From Liquidambar formosana (taxonomy: Eukaryota > Streptophyta > Magnoliopsida > Saxifragales > Altingiaceae): a DNA stretch of 64,000 bases. The stretch covers positions 5,409,036 to 5,473,035 of the forward strand of contig CM077833.1 of assembly GCA_039720395.1 (NCBI GenBank), read 5' to 3'. Positions 11,839-23,425 of this stretch are shown here, piece after piece (the first letter of the stretch is position 1; each line of letters starts with the position of its first letter). The notes beneath the pieces are model-generated. The model made no database searches. It was not told the DNA's origin and saw only the letters and a program-made list of their open reading frames with translations. The position numbers and the translations under genes are program-made.

Positions 11839-12635
11839 TGTGGACCAGGGAAAGCGGCCCACATTAGGTTCGGGGTTTGAAAGGGAGTCGCCACCTCATT
11901 TTTTAAGGAAACAAGGAAAACCCTAAATTGTTTTACTTTCTAAAACAAGTGACCCTATGTTTAAAGATAGAAAGGCAAAAGATCTTTTGAAAACCAAAGA
12001 TTATGAATTTGGAGGCTAAGTTACGATATGGGAAGGTTCTAGGCAAAGCCTATAGGCACCCATATCGCCCTAATCGGTTTTTTAATTTAATTGGGCTAAA
12101 TCAAGATCTTAAACACACATAAATCAACAATTATCATCATAAGATTGTATGCATATCATTCATTCATTCATCCACATAAGCATGATAATAAAAAAGAAAA
12201 GAAATAAAAGAAAAAAGAAAATAAAACCTGAGTGGGAATTGAGTGGGAATTGAGTGGAACTCATGAGTCGATTTGAGCCAACCCGAAGTGGGTCTTTTAA
12301 CTAACCTGAACCATATTGAACCATTTTAATCTCAAACCATCAATTCATTAAATTGAACCCATAAATACCTCAAATGTAGCCATATGAACTGCAATTGACA
12401 ACTCGGAGATCATATCAAGGTCAAATGGAAAGTTTGTGACCTAAAATACGATTATGCCCCTCAAGTCGCAAAAGTTCTTATTAACCCTTAAGATCAACTT
12501 CAAATCGAATCAAAATTCATACACATTATCCTCAAGACCCTAGAAACTCAATGCAAATGACTAGACTCAAAAAGGAAACAAAAAGACACATGAAATGACA
12601 AACCCTAGCTAAGGTGGCAAAAATGGGGTGTGACA
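11839..12635 (-). repeat. 5' LTR of the Tat element (internally deleted)
   Basis: Ends are TGTGGACCAGG (11839, the LTR 3' end) and GGGGTGTGACA (12635, the LTR 5' end). It matches both ends of the 2.66-kb LTR at 57762-60418 but lacks about 1.8 kb of its middle, with the junction near 12225. It keeps the GGAGTCGCCACC block (11884) and the AGGCACCC region (about 12053). Confidence 0.85.
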
Positions 12636-14420
12636 TTACCTGAAACTGGAAAGTACCTAGGACTAAAGGAAAGGAAAACACCGCAAAGTCTCTTGATTGC
12701 AAGTAGTCTAATTCCAATGACCCCTTTAATGCACTTTTACCAGGTATCCATTAAGTTCATTTCATGCATAATTATGCCCAACATGAAATGCAATAAACCA
12801 TAAAATGATTTTAATCAAATCATCTCCAAAATATGCTATTTAACCCATAATCAAATAACCTCATCATTATACCAAAATTATGATCAACAACATAAATTCC
12901 CATTATGATTATAGCTTTAAAATCATAATCGAAAATATCAATTAAACATGGAAATTAACCATAAAATCCATACATCTATACTCCATGGAATGTATAAAAT
13001 TAACCAAACTCATTAATAAACATATTTTCTAATTTATGTTATCAAATATCCAAAATTCCATTTCAAGATTTATTCCATAAATCATCTATACATATATTCT
13101 AAATTCCAAGAATAACAAATACTATGATAATATATACCATATTATCATGTCAATAGTTTTAACCTATGTAAATTGCACCTACCTCAACCCAATGTGTGGA
13201 AAATACAACCTTGTGTGTCGTGGATGTAAAATCCAAGCCCTAGCATGCACATGCAAACTCTAAATCCAAGCCCTAGCTCCCAAATGCCTTGGTTGATGAA
13301 GATAATAGAGGTTCCAACTCCAAATCACCATCAAATATCACAATATGCATACATAAACCCATGAATTGTAAGAATGAGATGATAAACCCTCAAAGGAGTA
13401 CAATCCCTAACTCTTAAGTGTGAGAAAATACCTCTAAAATGCAAAACGAATTGGTGAGGATGAACATCCATACCAAATCCCATGAAATCCAAGCTCAACC
13501 CACCAAGAGCAAGCTCTAAGAACACATGCATGAGCCCAAATAAGAACCCTAACTCCAAAATGTAAGAATGAAGCTCCCCCATGCCATTCAAGATTGAACC
13601 CTAGCTGGGAATAGGAGAATACCCAAAAACAAATAAAACCCATGTAAATTGAGGAGAGAAACAATTTCCTTCTCAACCAAACACCTGTTCTCTTTCTGGC
13701 CAAACCCGAGTGATATAGTTGACTACATGCAATGTGTAGTTGACTACACATTCTAGAATGCTAAAATTGACCCATGTAGTCGACTATATGAAAGGTGTAG
13801 TTGACTACATCATGAGTTGTAGTTGATAACATGTTACTTGTAGTCAACTACATCCCTTTCAACACATACCATGCCTTATATTCATTAAAAACATTTAAGT
13901 GAAACAAGAATTTTTACTTTAAGTTATTTAATGAAAATAAGCAAATAACCCCCCATTTGAATCCAAATAAAATATTAGAAAAATCAAATTCCCAATATAT
14001 CAAAATCTCATTTTTCAGTTTTAGTACAAAATCCGTCTCCCGACAGATTTTCCTAAAACAAACATGTGAGGAACCCAATCCAAACATGCTAATAAATTCC
14101 CATAAAATTATAGAAGTCTTATAATATTATAAACTTCCATTACCGCAAAAAATTATCTTTAAAAACAAAGATTTATGAAAATTCATTTTTCCCCAACACT
14201 TAGCCAAAATTTCAGCAGTTTGAACCCTTAAGTTGCAAATAAGGCCAAATGCATACTTAAAATGCTTGATGCATAAAAACAACCATCAAAACACATCCAA
14301 CATCATAATATCATACACATGCATTACCTATACATGAAGTCATCCGACAAATCAAAGGATTAACTACGTTAACCATATATTAAACCCTTAATACCCTATT
14401 TAAAAATTATGGGTGTTACA
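12636..14420 (-). mobile_element. LTR fragment of another family (TGTAACACCC type)
   Basis: The right end reads GGGTGTTACA, so on the minus strand the LTR starts TGTAACACCC, typical of plant Ty3 LTRs. The left end abuts the Tat 5' LTR directly, so the rest of this LTR is expected on the far side of the Tat element, outside the window. It contains no coding sequence. It carries the dyad array at 13714-13852. Confidence 0.65.
13714..13852. repeat. array of six TGTAGTCGACTACA-type dyads, 21-bp spacing
   Basis: Six 14-bp sites start at 13714, 13735, 13775, 13796, 13818 and 13839, giving steps of 21, 40, 21, 22 and 21 bp. Each is a full or near palindrome built on TGTAGTYRACTACA. One has the GTCGAC centre; the others have GTTGAC or GTCAAC, as expected from loss of a methylated CpG. 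Confidence 0.9.
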
Positions 14421-15644
14421 ATAGCAACAGGAAGTCATAATGAAAGCTAGGATATCACAAAGCAAGCAATGGACTCATAAGTAGCATAATCCAACTCATT
14501 CACAAGATTGGAACTCATACTAGAAGCTAACAAATTCATTTATGAGAGTTTAGAACTTTAAATGTAAGATTGGTTGAATCTTTGCTCACTTAGGTATCAT
14601 GGGCTTTAGATCATAGCACATCATGGGTAATAACTTAATAGAACCTAGTTTGTCTAAACAAAAAGGTCCCTAAGCCATTTGAACAAAATCTCAAGCCATT
14701 GGACTTATATTGCGAAATATGCATACTTTGAAATTTGGCATTTCGAACGTCTAAGTTTGTTACAGACATCCAAGTTGGCCTTTCAAATGACTATAAGTTA
14801 CGAACATTCATTGGTTTGTCTCTATTATTTTCAGACGATCATTTCATTTTAGACGTCCGAGTCTTTTTAGACGTCCAAGCCCAACCTTAGACATCCAAAA
14901 CATTTATATGCCCTTTACTTGAAAATATCCTTTGGAATTTTTATACGTCCGAAATCACTTTCAAACTTTTGAATCTATCGGGACAAATCATAACAGCTAG
15001 TTTTTTAAACGGTCATTTGAGCATTTAATACCCACCAAACTCGATTTCTTGGCATTTATTGCTACAAAATGGTCATATTGGACCCAAGGGCTATTTGTAC
15101 AAGGCTTAAGCTTATTTATGAGCAATTATTGAGCATCAAACAAGAGCATTCATTATCATCTCTTTCAAGCCCTATAAATCTCAAGTGAGTTTTTATTGTG
15201 ATCAATCAATAATTGAGTGAGCTTTTGCTATTATGTAATCTACTCTTTAAGAGAGCTTCTTGTACACACAAACAACTCAAATCATCATTGTATTAAAGGG
15301 TTGAGAGAACCCTAGATATTGTAGCACTTGAAGAGTGCACTTGTGCAAGTGTTGGTGAAGAACACTTGTGGTTGTAAAGGGTTTGATTTCCACTTGCAAA
15401 GAGATTGGTATAGTGGATTGGTGAATCCTTAAGCAAACTCTTGATGCGAGGACTTAGGCGAAGAGACCGAACTTTATTAATATCGTTTGCAATCTCTCTC
15501 TCTTAATTTCTCTATTGATTATCTTATTGCTTGTTCCTGAATTTATTTTTACTTGCAATAAACTAATTTTTAGATCGTATTTGATTTTATATTTAACTAA
15601 AAACCCTATTCACACTCTTTTAGGGTTGTTAACTTGGGATAACA
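14421..15644 (+). mobile_element. Copia (SIRE-like) LTR fragment, 3' part
   Basis: The 3' end is recognisable: a GAGGACTTAGGCGAAGAGACCGA region, a CT-rich block, then CCCTATTCACACTC, TAGGGTTGTTAACTTGGG and ATAACA at 15644. This order is typical of SIRE-type Copia LTR ends. No primer site follows. The start is not resolved: sequence at 14421 joins the previous LTR fragment. It contains a cluster of GACGTC-type dyads (14746-14895). Confidence 0.6.
14746..14895. repeat. cluster of GACGTCC-type dyads
   Basis: AACGTC or GACRTC cores have centres near 14748, 14767, 14836, 14854, 14872 and 14892; steps within the second group are about 18-20 bp. Flanks repeat as TTAGACGTCCRAG. A lone further copy (ATACGTCCGAAA) lies near 14943. 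Confidence 0.65.
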
Positions 15645-15932
15645 CTATTAAAGAAAAAAAGGCTTCTTGCCTTAGCATGGGTGTCGAGTTCTCAAAACTC
15701 ACTACCAGTTGGATCATGTTTTGGATGATTTGAATTAAAAGAAAAAAATTTATTACTAAAATGACCAAAATAGCATTAAAAAGCAACTTTTTCAACTTTT
15801 AATTTGAATAGTCCAAAACGGCATCGAATGGTGTCTAGCACCTCAGCAGGAAGGGAAATCCCAGAATTTTGTTTTCTTTTTAGATGGCTCGTACACGAGA
15901 AGAACAATAGACTCAAATTTGGACATTGTGTG

Positions 15933-18185
15933 ATGTTGCAGCCAAGAACACGCGCCCACTACCTTCTGTTCCGAGGCTTCAGCTCATGTAATCTTCCTAC
16001 AGTCACCTCCGAAGGCCATCATCTCCTCGAAAGGGTTCGCGTGCTCTGCATACGCGGTCAACTCAATGAAGCTCTCTCTCTGTTCTACACCCTCAGCACA
16101 CCACCTCCCTCCGCCCAACCCTATTCCGCACTCTTCCATGCATGTGCTCGTCACGGCTTCCTTGAACAAGGCCTAGCTTTACACCGCCACATGCTTGCCC
16201 ACAGCAACAAAAATAACCCGATCGACCTATTCACAACCAATCATCTTATTAATATGTATTGTAAATGTGGTTCTTTGGACTACGCCCACCGAGTGTTTGA
16301 TAAAATGCCACACAGAAACATCGTTTCGTGGACTGCTCTCATTTCGGGGTACGCACAACATGGCCTGGGCGGCGAGTGCTTCCGTCTCTTTTCGGATATG
16401 TTAGTGCACTTTCGACCCACAGAATTCGCCTTTGCGAGCGTGCTTAGTTCGTGTGGGAATGATCGTGGCCGGCAGATACATGCGCTTGCCTTGAAAATTT
16501 GTTACGATACTTATGTTTATGTAGCGAATGCTCTTATTACCATGTATTGCAGTAGTTGTAGTTATGGTGGTGTTAAGGGTGGCGGTGAAGATGAGGCTTG
16601 GAGGGTGTTCAAGACCATGGAGATCCGCAATATGATTTCTTGGAATTCAATGATTGCAGGATTTCAACTTCGTGGACTTGGGGTCAGAGCTCTTAATCTT
16701 TTTACTGAAATGCACCGTTCTGGAATGGGGTTTGATCGTGCCTCACTTCTCAGTATATTTTCTTCTTTATGTGGAAGCAATGATGATCTTGTCAACTTGG
16801 GTCTCAAGTGTTGTTTCCATCTACACTGTCTCACTGTCAAAATTGGGTTTATCTCCCAAATTGAAGTGGCGACTGCTCTAGTGAAAACTTACTCGAATCT
16901 TGGAGGAGACATTGGTGATTGTTACAGGCTCTTCTTGGAGACGAGTGGGTGTTGGGATGTTGTTTCATGGACTGGGATTATAACAGCATTTTCTGAACGC
17001 AACCCAGAAGAAGCACTCCTCCTCTTTTGTTGGTTGCGTCGAGAGGAGTTGGCTCCAGACAAGTATACTTTCTCAATTGTCATAAAGGCTTGTGCAGGCC
17101 TTGCAACTGAGCGCCATGCCTTGGCTGTTCATTTGCAGGTCATCAAAGCTGGGTTTGAATATGACATGGTTCTTGCGAATGCGTTGATCCACGCCTATGC
17201 GAGATGTGGCTCCATTGCTTTGTCAAAGCAAGTTTTTGATGAAATGGGGTTTCGTGATACAGTTTCTTGGAACTCAATGCTTAAGGCTTATGCCTTGCAT
17301 GGGCAGGCTAAGGAGTCATTGCACCTCTTTTCACAAATGAATGCCCACCCTGACGCTGCCACTTTTGTTGCCCTTCTCTCAGCATGTAGCCATGCTGGAA
17401 TGGTAAAAGAAGGAATTAAAATCTTTGATACCATGGTTGAAAATTATGGTATTTTTCCTCAACTTGATCATTTTGCCTGCATGGTCGATCTTCTTGGGCG
17501 AGCTGGGCGAATTCTTGAGGCTGAGGAGCTTATAAGCAAGATGCCAATGGAGCCTGATTCTGTGGTTTGGAGCGCTTTACTTGGAGCATGTAGGAAACAT
17601 GGTGAGACCCATTTGGCCAAGTTAGCAGCAGCCAAACTGCAGGAGTTGGAGCCTGAAAATTCATTAGGATATGTACAAATGTCAAATATATATTGCTCAG
17701 GTGGCAGTTTTGGTGAAGCGGGTCTAATTAGGAAGGAGATGAGAGGGTGCAGAGTGAGAAAGGAACCTGGTTTAAGCTGGATTGAGATTGGAAATTGGGT
17801 GCATGAATTTGCTTCTGGGGGCCAATGCCATCCGCAAAGAGAAGCCGTATATGCCAAGCTTGAAGGAATGGTTAGGCAGTTGAAGGAGATAGGTTATGTG
17901 CCAGAGACAAGCTCTGCTTTGCATGACATAGAGGAGGAGCACAAAGAGGAGCAATTATACCATCATAGCGAGAAGCTAGCTTTTGTGTTTGCCATAATGA
18001 ATGCAGGTAGTTTGCATTCTGGTGGGGGTGTGATAAGGATTATGAAGAATATCCGTATTTGTGTGGACTGCCATAACTTCATGAAGTTAGCATCAGATCT
18101 TGTTCAAAAAGAGATTGTTGTGAGAGACTCAAACCGTTTCCACCATTTTAAAAATAGGGTATGCTCATGCAATGACTATTGGTAA
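15933..18185 (+). CDS. PPR protein, PLS class with E and DYW domains (At1g71420-like)
   Basis: Intronless, 750 residues from ATG 15933. I chose this Met because MLQPRTRAHYLLFRGFSS looks like an organelle transit peptide and the length matches Arabidopsis At1g71420 as I recall it. An in-frame ATG at 15828 would add 35 residues. PLS repeats fill about residues 50-560 (for example NIVSWTALISGYAQHG, DTVSWNSMLKAYALHG). E/E+ motifs follow, with the PG box EPGLSWIEI at about 611. The DYW deaminase domain ends the protein: HSE at 678-680, CVDCH at 710-714, then HHF, CSC and the terminal DYW. These are zinc and catalytic residues of the cytidine deaminase fold, so the expected role is C-to-U editing of mitochondrial or plastid RNA. 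No break is seen. The editing target cannot be read from the sequence. Similarity to At1g71420 is judged from memory. Confidence 0.93.
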   Translation: MLQPRTRAHYLLFRGFSSCNLPTVTSEGHHLLERVRVLCIRGQLNEALSLFYTLSTPPPSAQPYSALFHACARHGFLEQGLALHRHMLAHSNKNNPIDLFTTNHLINMYCKCGSLDYAHRVFDKMPHRNIVSWTALISGYAQHGLGGECFRLFSDMLVHFRPTEFAFASVLSSCGNDRGRQIHALALKICYDTYVYVANALITMYCSSCSYGGVKGGGEDEAWRVFKTMEIRNMISWNSMIAGFQLRGLGVRALNLFTEMHRSGMGFDRASLLSIFSSLCGSNDDLVNLGLKCCFHLHCLTVKIGFISQIEVATALVKTYSNLGGDIGDCYRLFLETSGCWDVVSWTGIITAFSERNPEEALLLFCWLRREELAPDKYTFSIVIKACAGLATERHALAVHLQVIKAGFEYDMVLANALIHAYARCGSIALSKQVFDEMGFRDTVSWNSMLKAYALHGQAKESLHLFSQMNAHPDAATFVALLSACSHAGMVKEGIKIFDTMVENYGIFPQLDHFACMVDLLGRAGRILEAEELISKMPMEPDSVVWSALLGACRKHGETHLAKLAAAKLQELEPENSLGYVQMSNIYCSGGSFGEAGLIRKEMRGCRVRKEPGLSWIEIGNWVHEFASGGQCHPQREAVYAKLEGMVRQLKEIGYVPETSSALHDIEEEHKEEQLYHHSEKLAFVFAIMNAGSLHSGGGVIRIMKNIRICVDCHNFMKLASDLVQKEIVVRDSNRFHHFKNRVCSCNDYW

Positions 18186-19252
18186 CCAACTAGAACCACT
18201 CATCCATGACTACCTGATTTGAAGCTCTTTCTACCTGATGATCGTCAACCCCATATACATGGGTAAAGCAGCATCAAAGTTGGAATTTTTAAATTCACCA
18301 AATTTTGGTTTCTTGGAAATTTCTGTGGGTTCTTCAAATGATTGAGCCAACCTGAAACTGTTGTGACCTTTTCTTTTGTTAGTCCCACCCTAAATTCTAG
18401 TGGCAAGAGTATTGGTTCTTGCTGATGAAGGTTGATTTTGGACAAAGGTCAAGGTCCTAAGAGCAATCCAAAATGAGCAGAAGAATGATGTTCTTTGATC
18501 CAGAAATAGACCACCAGATGTGGTTCCATAGAAGTAGATTATAAATTAGATACTTCAGTCTGATGGAATTTCCTGCATGATTCACTTTGCCCAGGCAATG
18601 TATTCTTGACGCTGGAAGTCCTACATTTTTTTCCCCGTCGGGCCTAAGTTGGGTATTTGGATATTGTTGCTTGGCTTGTCAGGATCTTATTGAATTCACA
18701 ATGACCTACTTTATGGTGATGGAATCTAATGGAATTGCAACGCCAAATTTGGTTATTGATAAACGAACTTCAAGGATACGGATTTTATTTGGATTGACAA
18801 CAGTGGGGTTAGAAAGAAGCCCAGGCTGATCTGCCCAAACAGTGAACCCAGAAGTGGTAGCTCGTTTAAAGAATGCATTCACCAGAGGGGACCCAAATCG
18901 TGTCATAAACTATACTCTTGAAAACCTGGTGGTTTTTAGGTATGAATTATCAGCACAGTTCTCTTTGAAATCTAGATGCAGTTCAGTGTTTAAAATTCTA
19001 CCCTCCCCACTGCCAGTGGTGGAGCCAGAAATTTGATCCAGGGTGGCCAATTTTTAATTGATTTTTAAAATTTATTCTACTTCAATATATTAAAGAAGTC
19101 AATTGACTACAATTTTTTGCAATTTTTCTCTTACTTCACAACAATGAGACAAGAAAATTTTTTTAAACTAACTGTGAATACTTTTATATATATATTTTAT
19201 TGTTTTGGGTTAAACAACCACATGAAAAATATATAGATGTAGCAACCCTTAA
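18186..19252. other. intergenic region downstream of the PPR gene
   Basis: It begins with the PPR 3' flank. A short open stretch at about 18716-18828 and another at 18842-19036 look mildly protein-like, but neither has a family I recognise. TGGTGGAGCCAGAAATTT at 19016-19033 resembles the end of a common plant MITE type; its partner end was not found. Confidence 0.4.
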
Positions 19253-19345
19253 TCAATCTTGGATCAATTTGATTTTTAGTATGCATGACCTACATGAGAG
19301 GTTATCTAACTCAATGGTGAGTTTTGTAAACTATGAGTCACAGAT
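19253..19345. repeat. single arm of the foldback MITE found at 32540-32930
   Basis: The stretch containing GGATCAATTTGATTTTTAGT and ATGCATGACCTACATGA matches the right arm of the MITE in the mannanase intron (about 32770-32866). Only one arm is recognisable here. Confidence 0.6.
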
Positions 19346-22158
19346 ACAAGTGACAAAAAATTGTGTAAAAGCTTGTCAAAACTTGTGTCCGTTGATCAGA
19401 AGTCTCACACACACATATACACATGTATGTACAAATATAAGTAAAAAGAATGATTACAATGGGGAATTACCTACAAGAAACCAAAAGAACTCACCTCATG
19501 TATAAAAGAAGCCCCTCTAGCCCCTCATGTAACTTCAGTTTATCAATTATTGAATTTTCTATCTATCTTTCTTTATTTTTTATTTTGGGATTCTGGTTGC
19601 TCTATGAATTCTTGATTCTTACAGTCTCTCTTTATTTATTTAAATGTTAGGGTAGCTTGATTCACATGCATGGGATTTGTTGGTAAACATAACTACTCAA
19701 TAGAAGACGTTGTGGGTTCAAACCAAAATCTTTCACACAAACACTTGAATGTGGTGAGTTGACATATATGAAAATACAGGAAATTTTTGGGGCTGCATTC
19801 TCTTTGTCTATATAATGTTATGAAACTATTACAGCATGCTTGTTTATGTGATTGGACTCTAAACTGGAACTAGCCATTCCATGGTAAACCGTTTAGAAAT
19901 TCAACAATAATTCAAAAGCCCCAAGGGTATTCAAATTAGAAACTCCTATGGTTTCCTTTTTCATATCGATTCCTTTGATTGATCAAGCATGATGTACATG
20001 ATGTATCATGTAAGATTTTCAAACTATTATAGATTATGATTATTATTGTTGTTATTATATATTTGGTAAGGTTATGAAAAACCTAAGCTGGTGCACTGTA
20101 GGCAGCAAAATGCCGCGAACTGTGAAGCAACTGTTTTTATTTATTTGGATAAGGTGTAAGGAAATTTTGTTCTGGTCATAGATTTTGTTTGGTTAATGCG
20201 AGGACATAGGCAATGAGCCCATGTTCACAAGTTGTTATTTGATATAAATAGCTGCATTTTTTTGCCAAGGAACTCAAGTTCTCACATCTTCACGGTTAAA
20301 CAAAACAATAGCTTTTTGTGATTTTATCCCATATACCATTTTGAGTGGAGAAATGTCTTCCATTAGTACAACAAAATAACCACATTGCACATAAAATGAT
20401 AATTTCATTTAACTCATTATAATAGGGTGCTGAAGAAAGATGTATAGGAAATAAATTGTGTTTGGCATTCAGGAACAAAGATTTAATCAGTTTAGAGGTT
20501 AGTTCAAGAAGGTAGGAATTGCGATCGGACCCAAAAAAAAAAAAAAAAAAAAAAAAATTGAAATCATGCTCACTGTCCAACAACTTCCATATTTAGAAAG
20601 TAGAACGGTTTGCTGGACAAAGCAATGTAAGAAGATAATTGTCTTGGTTTCACATTTTCTGAAAAGATCTTATTTTCTATCACATTGACAACAACTGAGG
20701 ATGCAGTGATTAAGCATGTGTTTCTGGTTTCTCTCGTGCAGCATGATATGAGTCACTTTGCCTTCTCACAGACTTCGACATCAGGGACCTTTTTTTCTCT
20801 TATTTCCCTCTGTTTGTAGGCTGGGCTTTGGGAGTTTCTCCTTCAATGGTTGTGAGTTTATTTTTCCTCTTTTTTTCCTTATTGTACTTGCTATTTTTCG
20901 TTTCTTAATAAAACTTTGGGCCTAGAGCACATATTTGGACTCCAAGGGTGTCGTCCTAATTGGGATGTTCGGCAGATTTATGATGCTTGAAGCTCTTTCA
21001 TTTGATTAGAAAAAAAAAGAAGAAAAGAAAAGCATGTGTTTGAATGGAAGAATGGCTTCTGATGCCAAAAATATCGTTACGTTGACATAACCGTCTTTTG
21101 CTTTGCTTTGCTTTATTTTTTTATTTTATTTTATTTCATTTTTAATTTTTTGTTTTTTGGTTTTCATTTTTTAAATTTTGATTAGAGAACATGTGACTGC
21201 TATGCTAGATAGACAGTGCATGGGAGCTACTCCACACCAATCTTCCCAATGGAACATTAGAGAACCCTGAAGAATTTTTGTCTTGAACCCAAACTTGTTG
21301 CCCTTGGATATTATACCCCATCTGTGCCAATTTAACAGCCATTCTATTGCTTAACCGGAATTTACCACCTTGTCATGCCAACCCAGTTACTATAGTCAAG
21401 GGCTCTTTTTGATTGTGTATATTTTAAGGAGATTACAATTGACTCTCTCAATTTTACTTTGAAAATATTCTCCATCTCTCAATTAGTTTTTCAAGCATTT
21501 TGCATGATTGAAGTTTAAAAAAGTTGACAAAAAGAGAGGTGATTTTACTAATATGCCCATTCGATATTTTTGGTCGATTTGTTAAAAACTGAAAATACTG
21601 TCTTATACTGACCTTTACTGACCTTGTCCATCACTCATTTGCAGCCACCTTCACTCTACCTGACAACAACATTTCAAACCTTTAGAGTTTAGTCTTTACC
21701 AGAACCCCCCCACCCCAAAAAAAAAAGAAAAAAAAACTTGGAAATGGATGACGCCTAGAGCGTTCACTGGTCAAAGCCCGGTCGAGCTGGGACCAGACTC
21801 AATATTTTCAAATTGGCCCTTCCCTTTCTGCCCCTGGTTTTATATATAGTTATATCTTATAATCTAAGTACTAATAAAGATGGAAAGTTGCTTTCACTGT
21901 AGCCTTTTTGGATGTTCCAAAACCCACTGTTTTGAAATGCTTTTTGTTTCGTCCTAATTCACCAAAAGAGAGGAGGGGCGTTCTTGCAGCAATACGTTTT
22001 GAGACCCTTGTTCGAAAAACGATGTTGTTTCTCGAAAAACAGCCGGCTTCCTTTTTTTGTTTCCGTGAACCCTGAATGGCCACGTACCTCCCTCTCCGTG
22101 GTTCTTGCCTCTCTCAACAGAACACCGGTACACATCTCTGGTTAAACAAAAGACCAAA
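19346..22158. other. intergenic, no gene seen
   Basis: AT-rich with homopolymer runs (A-tract 20530-20558, T-rich 21115-21180). 20700-21020 ends in an A-rich tail after AATAAAACTTTGGGCC and could be the 3' end of an old LINE, but no coding motif supports it. The only protein-like relic is at 21205-21401. Confidence 0.5.
21205..21401 (-). pseudogene. unidentified gene relic, C-terminal fragment
   Basis: The minus strand is open for about 56 codons up to a TAG at 21205-21207 and reads plausibly as the end of a globular protein (segments GKFRLSNRMAVKLAQMG and VPLGRLVWSSSHALSI). An in-frame TGA interrupts it near 21380. I do not recognise the family. It could be a captured or retrocopied fragment, or chance. 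Confidence 0.3.
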
Positions 22159-22439
22159 AAAAGAAAAGGGAATTTTGGTCAAAACCCCTATGTATAAGAC
22201 TCCTTTTACAATAGGCCCTACATAAGAATCAGTTTTGTAAAAACCCATTTCAATCCTGTACGGACCAAAAAGCCCCTTATTTACAACCATGCCATTATAC
22301 TCTTCATACTCGAAAATCAGGGATATCTTTAACAAACCTACCATAATTTCTGACGACTTATATAGAAATAGAATCCCAATAAAAAACAACCTTCCAAACG
22401 CACAAAATCACATTCCAAACATTTGAAGTGGAAACAACT

Positions 22440-22838
22440 TACTATATACATAAAAATCAAATCATATAAACATATAGGTATATATAAAAACATACTAGTA
22501 TGTGTAAAATAATCTCAACAGTATCGTGTTACTATCCATAAGTTAAAAAATCATAAACTAAATTGATGACAGTATCGTGTTACTGTCATCAGTAAAAAAT
22601 TGAATTACATTTATATTGAAAAAATGCAGAAAAAAATCAGCATATACATAGAAATCAAACCATATAACCATATAGGTATATGTAGAAACATACTAGCATG
22701 TGTAAAATAATCCCAACAGTATCGTGTTACTATTTATAAGTTAAATAATCATAAACTAAACTGATGATAGTATCGTGTTACTGTTATTAGCATAAAACTG
22801 AATTATACTTGCATCGAAAAAATGCAGAAAAAAACAAC
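22440..22838. repeat. 197-bp tandem duplication with four AGTATCGTGTTACT hairpins
   Basis: The two units begin at the CATATACATAGAAATCAAA-type block (about 22443 and 22642). Each holds two stem-loops with loop TCGTGT. The best is 22565-22590, with perfect 10-bp arms GATGACAGTA and TACTGTCATC. Confidence 0.8.
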
Positions 22839-23267
22839 ATATTAGAGCAAACAAACCAAAAAAATGCAGCAAAACTCAAAATGATTGAATCTATTCGTCG
22901 GGTTGTACAAAAAATAACCAAAAACACACATAAAAGAAGAAAATGAAAACAAAAAATGGGAATATGATTCTACGAAATGAAAAAAAATGTCTGGATACTA
23001 GTTGAAAACATACTAGAACAATGAAGTTTTTGAAAAAAAAAAAAAAAAAAAAACAAGAAGAAGAAGAAGAAAAAGAAGTAGGAGTTGTGTGTGATGACAG
23101 GGTTGACGACTAAGGTCGCGATCCAAGTAACATGGCTATCATTGGATCATTCCCATTCAACTTCTACTATCGCTGGCTTCATCAGAGAAAAAAATACAGA
23201 TTTAGGGGAAGGGTAAGGAGATGTGGAAGACGATAGAAGAGAGAAAATACAAATTTGAACTTGAATG

Positions 23268-23425
23268 CAACACACCAATTAATGCTGAGTTTAAGAGAGA
23301 AGGACAATCTTCCTAAGATTCCTCTCACACGAATGGAAACCACCCCCCAACCAATTAATACTAAGTTGAAGAGAGAGAAAGACGATCTTCCTAAGATTCC
23401 TCTCCCACGAATGGAAACCCCCTCC
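23268..23425. repeat. 75-bp tandem duplication in the Mutator-like element
   Basis: Two copies of a unit containing AACCAATTAATRCTRAGTT and ATCTTCCTAAGATTCCTCTC followed by ACGAATGGAAACC. Confidence 0.8.

Larger units (their letters stand above)
1..12635 (-). mobile_element. Tat-lineage Ty3/gypsy retrotransposon, decayed, 3' end outside window
   Basis: Read on the minus strand the order is 5' LTR (12635-11839), primer site, leader, gag, aspartic protease, spacer with a G-patch-like motif, RT, RNase H, a second (archaeal-type) RNase H and integrase, which is the Tat/Ogre arrangement. The tRNA-Arg primer site also fits that lineage. The reading frames carry many in-frame stops and at least two one-base frameshifts, so this copy is dead. 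The integrase is split by a nested solo LTR at 529-4385. The 3' LTR lies to the left of the window. Lineage assignment rests on domain order and the second RNase H; subfamily is not resolved. Confidence 0.92.

Noticed and set aside
15804..15932. Longer PPR N-terminus
   Set aside because: The furthest upstream codon is TTG; the first ATG (15828) adds residues that do not look like a transit peptide, whereas ATG 15933 gives the family length and a good transit peptide.
17468..17857. 129-codon reverse-strand frame
   Set aside because: Antisense shadow of the PPR gene.
18587..19036. Small genes downstream of the PPR gene
   Set aside because: Short frames without recognisable family, splice signals or start context.
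19675..19760. Second SINE (GGGTTCAAACC-like B box)
   Set aside because: No A box, tail or target duplication could be recognised.
20700..21020. LINE 3' end
   Set aside because: Only an A-rich tail after AATAAAA supports it; no coding motif or duplication was seen.
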